Shown one piece after another: positions 56,798 through 64,000 of a stretch of 64,000 nt of DNA. Each line of letters starts with the position of its first letter. Position 1 is the first letter of the stretch. The stretch lies in NCBI RefSeq assembly GCF_026212465.1, contig NC_080047.1, positions 35,857,488 to 35,921,487 of the forward strand, written 5' to 3'. The notes under the pieces are model-generated. The model was not told where the DNA came from, did no database searches, and saw only the letters and a list, made by a program, of their open reading frames with translations. The position numbers were made by a program, and so were the translations under genes. Origin of the DNA: Amaranthus tricolor. Taxonomy: Eukaryota > Streptophyta > Magnoliopsida > Caryophyllales > Amaranthaceae.

Positions 56798-59700
56798 TGT
56801 CACTATACAAGAAATCAATGAAAAAAATGCTTTATTGCATCGCTAATATTTTAAAATCAATCCAGACATTATTATACATTTATTTGCTTTTGCCTTTATT
56901 TTGTTAGGAGCCGATGCAAAATTTATTTTTGCACATGCATATAATCCAAGTGACCAACGAAAATAGAAATTGTGACAAATATTTAGTAAAAGAACAACCG
57001 AGTATCATGGTCTTTCCAGCAAGTATTAGATAACCCTAGCAACAGTGATTAACCCACTAACTAAACCTAGCAAGTATTATTATGCTCATAACATAAGGGC
57101 CCATTCCCAATGAGATTCAGAATAAAGTTTTATGCATTTGCAGTCGATAATGGTAGCCCATTGTGAAAGTAGGTCAGAAAAATGTTGTATATTTGAATAT
57201 ACCAGCAAAATCCAATGCTAAAAAAGCCAAAATTTTCAATTTTCTCCTGTTGACTCATGCTTCGTGTTTGTGTGGATATAAAATGAGCTGCCACATAGTT
57301 TGACCAAATACTATTTCCTTTTTGGATCGGTGTAGATCCGGTTAAACAAGGCCAGTTAGAAATCGACTTTGTTTAATCTTTGAATAATTTTTGGAGATTG
57401 TCCTCAAGGAGACATCAACAGAGTAATATATAATTCTTTGTTTCATAATATTTGTTACACTTTTTTATTTGTTTCACAATAAATTGTTTTATTTACTCAT
57501 AGTTTATTAATAAAATAATTTATATTTAATTAACTCTTACACTTATATTATTATTTAAGGACAATAGTATTTGGCAATCAACTAATGATTTCTTTAATGC
57601 TTGTGCCATGTTGATGTGCAAGTATTATAAATAGTAAAAATTGTGATACCAATTCTTAAGATACATTTTTCAAAGCCTTTCAAATATATGGACGCATTAG
57701 ATACTGGAGTAAATGTTATTTTCTATGAATTTTCTAAATATACCAATATAATATCCTTTTTTAAATGTCGTCAATCTTTTTATTATATCCCTATTTTTTT
57801 ATTATGATTATGAAAATGTCCCCCAACCCTTCTCTCTACTTACTCCTACAACACTCTATTCTTTCTTAATATCACTAAAAGTTTAATTAGATAAGTTGCA
57901 CGTTTTGTGTGACTGTTCAATAAATTTCTATTTTTATTTTGTTAATGTTATTTTTTTAAAAAGAATTATTTATATAAATTTTTTATGACTTAGTTAATGT
58001 TTTTGTTATTAAATAATTAGTGATTATTTTTTATTAATATAATTATGCAATTTTATGTAAAATAATAATTAGTTACTTATGTTTTTATTTTATTAGTAAA
58101 ATTTTTTGTATTAAATTAATGATTATTTGTATTTATTATGCAATTTTATGTTAATTAAATATTGATTACTTATGTTGCTATTTTATTATCAAATTATGTA
58201 GTAATATGGTTGGTAATCAAGGTACAGGTAAGGATTTTTAGGGTTCTATTGTCTGGCAATAGCTCTAGACTAACGCTTTTAGAGGTGACCCTTATTCTAG
58301 ACATAAGCTAACGGTCAGAAAAAGTTAAGCCCAATGGTTTAGCACCTTAGACTAGGTGTATACACGTATGGATAACCCTATGAGCACACATATTTACTCG
58401 GGGTCAAGTTGAGGATGAGTATCAGGGTCTTTGGGGCAGGTTTAGGTGCACGAGTACACCGGGATAAAGGGGGAATTTTGGGTGCACACACATTGGGCCT
58501 AGTATTTCGGGTGGTCTTTGATCTCTACTAGAGAGTCTATACAAGTAGCCAACAGGAATTGGGTGATTACTACACCCCAACTAGGTGGACCTATGCATAT
58601 AAGGTTATTGCCTAGCTATGGTTAATTATGAGGGTAGTGAGCATATACCTCTGGTTCTAGAGTGTCATACGTACCATGAAGAAGACGATATAGACCATCA
58701 TCAGACTTAGAGACATGCCTGATGAGTTGTATAGAAAGTTACATGGTACTTGTTTAGGCTAAATAGCGTGTATCATGCATCATCACATTGATAGTGCTCT
58801 GATTTCAATTTTTTTAGAAGTGGCAATCGAATACCAACATCTTTCACATGCCTTGGAGGGAGATGCATCACATGCAATGTATACTTGGGTTGTGTATTGG
58901 TGGTTTGTTACTAGAAAAAGCTTTAGAGGAGACATAGGCACTTGCTCTTGAAGGCCTATTACAGGAGCCAATGAGCGCGCTCAGCAGGACGAGAATGTTT
59001 ACTTGTGAAAATATAATCTTCAAAAACCTTGTGAGCCTATGCAACAGGATTCAATCTTTACGAGTTACATGACTATTGAGGAGTCGACACTGCCGGTTGA
59101 AAAGACATGATTGAGATGAGTCCTCACCCTATATTTATTCTAGATGAGGAAAGGATAAGCTTTTTTGTGGGGGTAATTACTCTGGCATACGTATATCGCC
59201 AGTCGAATTAGGCCAGTAGGTTCGGATGTAAGACCATTGAAGGATGTTTAACACTTTTACTGACATGGATTCACAAATACTTTCCGGGCTTTCGCCCTCA
59301 TCCTCTTCACTATGATGCTCAAAACAAGACAATGGTGGAGTTGTGAACGTTGATAAAGACATCTCGCGACATATCGAGACTAACTGCTTATAAGAGTATT
59401 TTGGATTCCAAGTCAGAGACTTTGGGAATATTTTAGATATGTAATTTCATTGTTTGTTCCTAATCTAAATGAGAATGCTACGATAAATGGTGCTTCTTAT
59501 GGGATGTTACTTTACTGTACTACTTAAGTATGATTTGATAAATGATTCTCGTAGTTGATTATCTTTATGTGGAATGTTAAATGTTTCAAATTATTTATCT
59601 TCATGACAAAGGTTTGTATCGAAAGTATATGACTAGTAAAATACCTTGTTAACAAGTACTGAACCCATAATTTAAGTATTTGGGATGTGAACAATAATTG

Positions 59701-60590
59701 CGCATTCACGAAAATGTTTGCAAGCTTAGTGTGTAGGAAGTAGAAATCGACAGGTGAAAACCTTGTAAGTCGTATATTTTCTGGAGGGATGATCCCAAAG
59801 TATCTGAGGTTTGGGAATTAACCTTCTCACTTTAGAATGTGTTCGCTTAATATATAGTCTTGTAGATTAACTGATATTGAATACTTTAAAGTTTGTTCAG
59901 TTGACTTTCTATTTTATTTATAATATTCTTTCTTTGCAAAAATGCTTGATGAAAAATATTCTAAACATAATATTTTCTTAAATCCGCTAAAATACATATT
60001 TATTTTACATGTGTATATACAATTAACTATTCTATCATTTCTGTAGCTTGTCACTTGGTTGTTGACAGTAACCGAATTTAGATTTGGTGATTGATAAATT
60101 TATCCTGAAACATTCGAACACTTGTATTGTGTTGACAATAATTTCCTATTTTAGGATTGCTTTATGTTTACGCTCTGTATTAATCAGAGGGTTTTAAATT
60201 TTAGGTTATAATAAGATTATATTTATGTTACGTTGTTTGGTTTACTTTGCGTTTGATACTTACGTAAAACGATCCTAGTACTTACTCTTCCGCTAATTTA
60301 AGTTAAAAATTCTTCTAACCGGAGTTTATAGTATTCAAACTGTTTCAACCATAAAAACATCAATAAAGTGAAAAAATATTCAAACCTGGCTATAAATATA
60401 CTAAGTCCACCAATCAATTACCAATAAAGACCATAAATGTTTAAAAAAAAAATAAGTGTAAATAATTTCATTTATCATATGGCATTTGCATTTAGTAGTT
60501 TTATGTATACATTGTTAATTTCTTGTTATTGTTAAGTATTGGCATCTAGAAGCTTCATATACAAAAAAAACAACTTATTGACTAAAACCC
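56798..60590. other. Mostly A+T-rich intergenic DNA
   Basis: CACTATACAAGAAATC at 56798 could be another CACTA-type end, with GGAGCCGATGC near 56912 as a subterminal unit. The stretch 58200-59360 is described separately. 59400-60590 shows no gene; the minus-strand frame 59524-59709 has no domain. Confidence 0.4.
58200..59360. pseudogene. Decayed ex-coding tract, unidentified
   Basis: Base composition rises to near-balanced here, unlike both flanks. Short frames on the plus strand read GLWGRFRCTSTPG, HQT-RDMPDELYRKLHGT and LSHALEGDASHAMYTWVVYW, each broken by stops. This pattern suggests an old coding sequence, either transposon or host-derived. I could not match it to a family. Confidence 0.35.
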
Positions 60591-60597
60591 ACCTCAC

Positions 60598-60830
60598 CCC
60601 AAACAGTCGGAAATTTCCGACTAAATTTCTAACTGACATACGTTAGTAGTCGAAATTTCCGACTAAATTGCTACTGAATTAATTTTTGGTCGGAATTTTA
60701 AATTAAAAAAAAAACTAAATTTATCACTCATTATTTTTCGACTAAATTCCGACTGAATTTTAGTCGGAAAATTACCTACCATTTTCCAACTAAAATTCAG
60801 TCGGAATTTTAGTCCGTAAACTAAATTCCA
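60598..60830. repeat. CACTA-type subterminal repeats (TCGGAAATTTCCGAC)
   Basis: GTCGGAAATTTCCGACTAAA, a perfect palindrome core, is followed by at least six GTCGGAATTTT / AAATTCCGACT units in both senses. Such clusters are typical of the ends of one group of plant CACTA elements. No terminal CACTA was found at either side. Confidence 0.45.
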
Positions 60831-61163
60831 TATTTCATTTCCTGTAAGTCATGTAATGGGTTTTGTGAATTTTGCCATTTTGTTTTCCATTTCCTAATAG
60901 TTTGTTGACCAAATTAATTTAGTTATTAGTAGTATTTTTTTGTTTTTTGAAGTGTATTTATAAGTATTTAGTTATAAGTTGACCAATTTTCATTTTCTAA
61001 AAAATCTTCATTTCCAAATAGGACTAATTAATTTTCATTTTCAAGTTTTATCTAATTAATAAATGTAGTTGATAGTTGGTTCTAAAAAAAAATTTAAGTT
61101 GAAAAAAAATACTAATAATGGTCATACTAATACTAAACTAATACGACTAATTACATACTAATA
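60831..61163. other. Intergenic, no gene seen
   Basis: A+T-rich; ends with ACTAATACGACTAATTACATA-like repeats (61100-61190), which resemble, reversed, those at 41570-41830. Confidence 0.45.
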
Positions 61164-61797
61164 CTACACTAATACGTCTAACACTATGTCAAGGATCCTC
61201 TCATACTCAAGCGCTCGGTCATAGAGATCTCGAAAGTCAGAATACTTCCCGATCCCCTTTTGGATCTTAAGATTAAGACCCTCGAAGAAGCGGGATGCAC
61301 GAACAGTTTCCTTGCTTACGATGTCAGAAGCAAATCGAGACAGCTCATTGAACTTACAACTGTACTCAATCACGTTCATAAGACTCTGACGAAGAAGTAA
61401 GAACTCATTCTCCTTTTTTCGTTGGAGTGATGGCAGATAGAATTACTGACGAAGAGTTATAAGGAAATCATCCCAAAAGGTATCAGTCATAGTGGCCTTG
61501 ACAGAACGCCGCCATAACTCTGCTGGACCAAATAGGTAGAAGGAAGCCAGCTTTACTTTTAGGTGCGCTGAACAGTAAATGACCTCTAAAAGTTTCTCCA
61601 TCTCTGCAAGCCAATTCTCCGTCGTATTGCGGCGGACAATGATATGCCATATTCTTAAAGTATTTACCGTCGTCATTGGCCTCTTGAGCCTGATTATCCA
61701 TAAGGGTGAGCAGTCGCTAATCTGTCCTTTCCATTTGGGCTAGTTGTGCTTCTAGCTCTCGAACTATAGCCTCTTGATTAGATGAAGTTACGCCATT
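61164..61797 (-). pseudogene. Ty3/gypsy gag fragment
   Basis: From about 61797 the minus-strand frame reads NQEAIVRELEAQLAQMERTD, a stop, then MDNQAQEANDDGKYF and YHCPPQYDG. A shift leads to ENWLAEMEKLLEVIYCSAHL, KVKLASFYLFGPAELWRRSV and TFWDDFLITLRQ, then a stop, and after a further break VIEYSCKFNELSRFASDIVS and TVRASRFFEGLNLKIQKGIG. These are successive parts of the Retrotrans_gag domain of plant Ty3/gypsy elements. Homology stops at about 61164, so zinc knuckle and pol are lost. It lies 210 bp from the primer site of the LTR that follows, the expected spacing. Confidence 0.82.
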
Positions 61798-62009
61798 TCT
61801 TAACTAAAATTTTTTAAACATGTGTTTAAATTTCACATTAACTTAATTAATCTGGCACGTAATTTTACACATAGTCACATACGCACATAGAAACCAAATA
61901 GAATTTTTAGAAAGACTTGTTTTGAAAATCATTTGAAATTCATTTTTTTTTAATGTCGGCTATCGAGCCTTTCACGTGGAACTAAAATGCCAAGCTTTGA
62001 GTAACTTTA

Positions 62010-62021
62010 GCTCTGATACCA
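62010..62021 (-). promoter_or_regulatory. Primer binding site (tRNA-Met type)
   Basis: In minus orientation TGGTATCAGAGC, two bases after the LTR end. It fixes the orientation of the gag fragment and LTR. Confidence 0.88.
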
Positions 62022-62023
62022 AG

Positions 62024-64000
62024 TGTAGCAGGAGCGACACTCTCAATACATGATTAACATTAATAATTATACTTAAGATAAATAATACGGAAGCGTCGAA
62101 CTCCTAAAAACTATTTAAACTAAAACCGTTTAAAACATAAGTGAAAAATCTTACAATTGAGAAAATATAACATAAGGTTTGCTTAAATACGATAAGAAAA
62201 GCATAAGTACAATATACTCATCAAAGTCATCAAGTAAAATCAATGCATCTAAGTCCTCGATAGAAAAAGTTGCGGCTTGGATCGACACCTGAGCTAAATT
62301 TTCCTGCAAAATACTGTCATTCATAATACAGATGACAGCCGATTAAATCGGTCGGCGCTAAAGCAGAGTACAATTTCCTCAACAAGCTTATGATGCGATA
62401 GTTAAATCATGCTTACAAAAGAATCATCAAGCACAATATAGAAGGTTATTACTCATTATTGACCTTTATTAAGCCATTAAGTTACATTCTCAATACTTGC
62501 AGAAGTTTATTACTGCTACTAAATGCTTGGTAACCTTAATGCTTATTCAATCAAGTTCGATAAAGCCTCATAACTTTACCATCATAGCACATCACAAGAT
62601 CACAACAATAATGTAAGGGTCTGGTTAGGTGAGGACCATAATCCTAAACCCTAATTGTGGTGGGAGTCGTCACTCCTCTCAATACTGTTATGCTCTAGAC
62701 TCCACAACATGGGTTTTCTAGGACCCCCTGTCTGATACCGCATTTTACGTGCCGACTAACACGAACGCCGGGATTTTACATGTTGGTTTATGGTTCGACG
62801 TTACCCTACTATCAGAGTCATACAATCAATATCATGCAACATCAATCAAGACTCTAAACCGAAATAGTTTACATTCTTATAAGTCAAACTTCCACTAGTC
62901 AAAATTTTGACAATTCTACCCTTTAATAGTTACAAATTACTAGTATCTAATAAATTAATATTAATTAAATAATAAGTTTTCGTAGCTATACTAAGATTCC
63001 TAAGGCTAAACTAAGTCATTATTTTGTCATAAATAATCATAAAAGTCAAGGGTAATATTTCTAAGTACTTATAACGTATTTTATCAAATAACCAAGTGAA
63101 ATAGTAAAACGGATCTATCATAACTATGAAAAATAATCCAAAAAGTTATTAAGGGTCCAAAATCTAAATAAAATGAGTTTTCAAGAAAAACAACGCTAAG
63201 CATTTCAACAAATTAGTTTGACTATTTTACCGATAAACCGATTAATAATTCTTTATAATTACTTGAGTTCAAAACACCAAGATGATATGGAATCATTTTA
63301 AAGAGATAAGTTTATTTAACTAATAAAATTCAAGATTATTATTTTAAATAATTAATACAATCGTTTTAACTAGCCATAAATCGATATATATAAAAAAAAT
63401 AATTAAAGTCCATAGGGTCCACGACAATTTGCCCTAGGGTCATCATGAGATTCAACATGTTATAGGAGTATGCCAAAAAGTTACAAGTTAAGAAGAGCCC
63501 ATTTAATATTTATTCCTTATTTAACTTTTTTTTTTTCAAATTTATTAAAAAACTTTTAACTTATTTTAAACTTAAGTAATATATTTTCTTAGCTATTTTT
63601 AATAATTAAGAAAGTATTCAACACCTGTTCCTATTAGAACAATATTTTTAAACGAAAATTCAATTAAACGTTATTTTAATAAAGTAAAGGTTAAGGAATA
63701 TATCTAAAATGATATCCTAACTCTTAGGTTTTATAAAGTACTTATAAAATATTCTTTTTAAAATTCCTAATTCACATTAATTTTATCTACCAAGATTTCA
63801 TCACAAAAACATCAGTAGATATTATTTTTAAGTATTTTCTCAATGCAAAAGTTCATAAAGCTAACATACATGAAACTTAAAATAATATTTCACATAAAAA
63901 TAAATTCATATATATCTGCATTATCATACCAATCAAAAATTTCCGTATTTATAACGTTTTTAGAGTGTCCCAAAAGTATTATTGTTTTGATGAAAATATC
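62024..64000 (-). repeat. 5-prime LTR of the Ty3/gypsy element, running off the window
   Basis: The inner end is TGTAGCAGGAGCGACAC on the plus strand (GTGTCGCTCCTGCTACA in element sense, ending CA). The outer end is not recognisable before 64000, so the LTR is about 2 kb or more, or ends earlier without a clear mark. The segment 62620-62830 is less A+T-rich and contains AGGTGAGG-like and GGTTCGACG-like pieces that also occur at 14300-14330, hinting at a shared clade. Promoter elements were not identified. Confidence 0.6.

Overview
The window looks like nuclear DNA of a flowering plant, most likely a eudicot. It is strongly A+T-rich, dense in nested transposable elements, and carries only one gene that I would call intact. 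Signs of this are Copia and Ty3/gypsy LTR retrotransposons primed on initiator tRNA-Met (TGGTATCAGAGC-type primer sites), CACTA transposons with a TNP2-type transposase, Stowaway- and Harbinger-like MITEs, SINE-like repeats and a single-exon proline-rich cell-wall protein gene. I cannot name the species. I saw no rRNA, tRNA gene, CRISPR array or bacterial-type operon.

Layout. 1-8800: A+T-rich intergenic DNA with a Copia integrase scrap (564-728), an LTR-like block (729-1211), a SINE-like repeat (4618-4832), a minus-strand Copia remnant (5016-6230) and two MITEs, of which 7948-8407 has perfect 16-bp ends and a 7-bp target duplication. 8825-21434: a nested structure bounded by ~108-bp inverted repeats. 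Inside it lies an LTR-like sequence split by a 10.4-kb CACTA element (9085-19454), which itself holds a 169-bp tandem array, a ~3.7-kb solo-LTR-like insertion (12067-15775) and a minus-strand TNP2 transposase pseudogene. 22483-27816: a complete but dead Ty3/gypsy chromovirus with 5-bp target duplication TTTAA.

27822-31030: a CACTA remnant, two Stowaway-like MITEs and a short minisatellite. 31239-31760: the one intact gene, a secreted proline-, glycine- and tyrosine-rich protein with a probable GPI anchor. 31800-47300: intergenic DNA with SINE-like pieces, four foldback elements in two families, CACTA ends, an LTR fragment and two minisatellite arrays in opposite orientation. 47324-56770: probably a second CACTA element carrying two minus-strand Copia elements, 48350-52500 (both LTRs present, gag domain deleted) and 52501-56500 (RT/RNase H plus 5-prime end). 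56770-64000: A+T-rich DNA, a decayed unidentified ex-coding tract, CACTA-type repeats, and the gag start and 5-prime LTR of a minus-strand Ty3/gypsy element running out of the window.

The genes do not form a pathway. The story is nested insertion and decay: every retrotransposon frame has stops, shifts or deletions, and several show catalytic residue changes that fit C-to-T transitions. The structurally most notable items are the in-frame TNP2/Transposase_24 deletion fusion, the long-inverted-repeat element that contains the first CACTA element, and three arrays of one 22-bp minisatellite, two of them facing each other.
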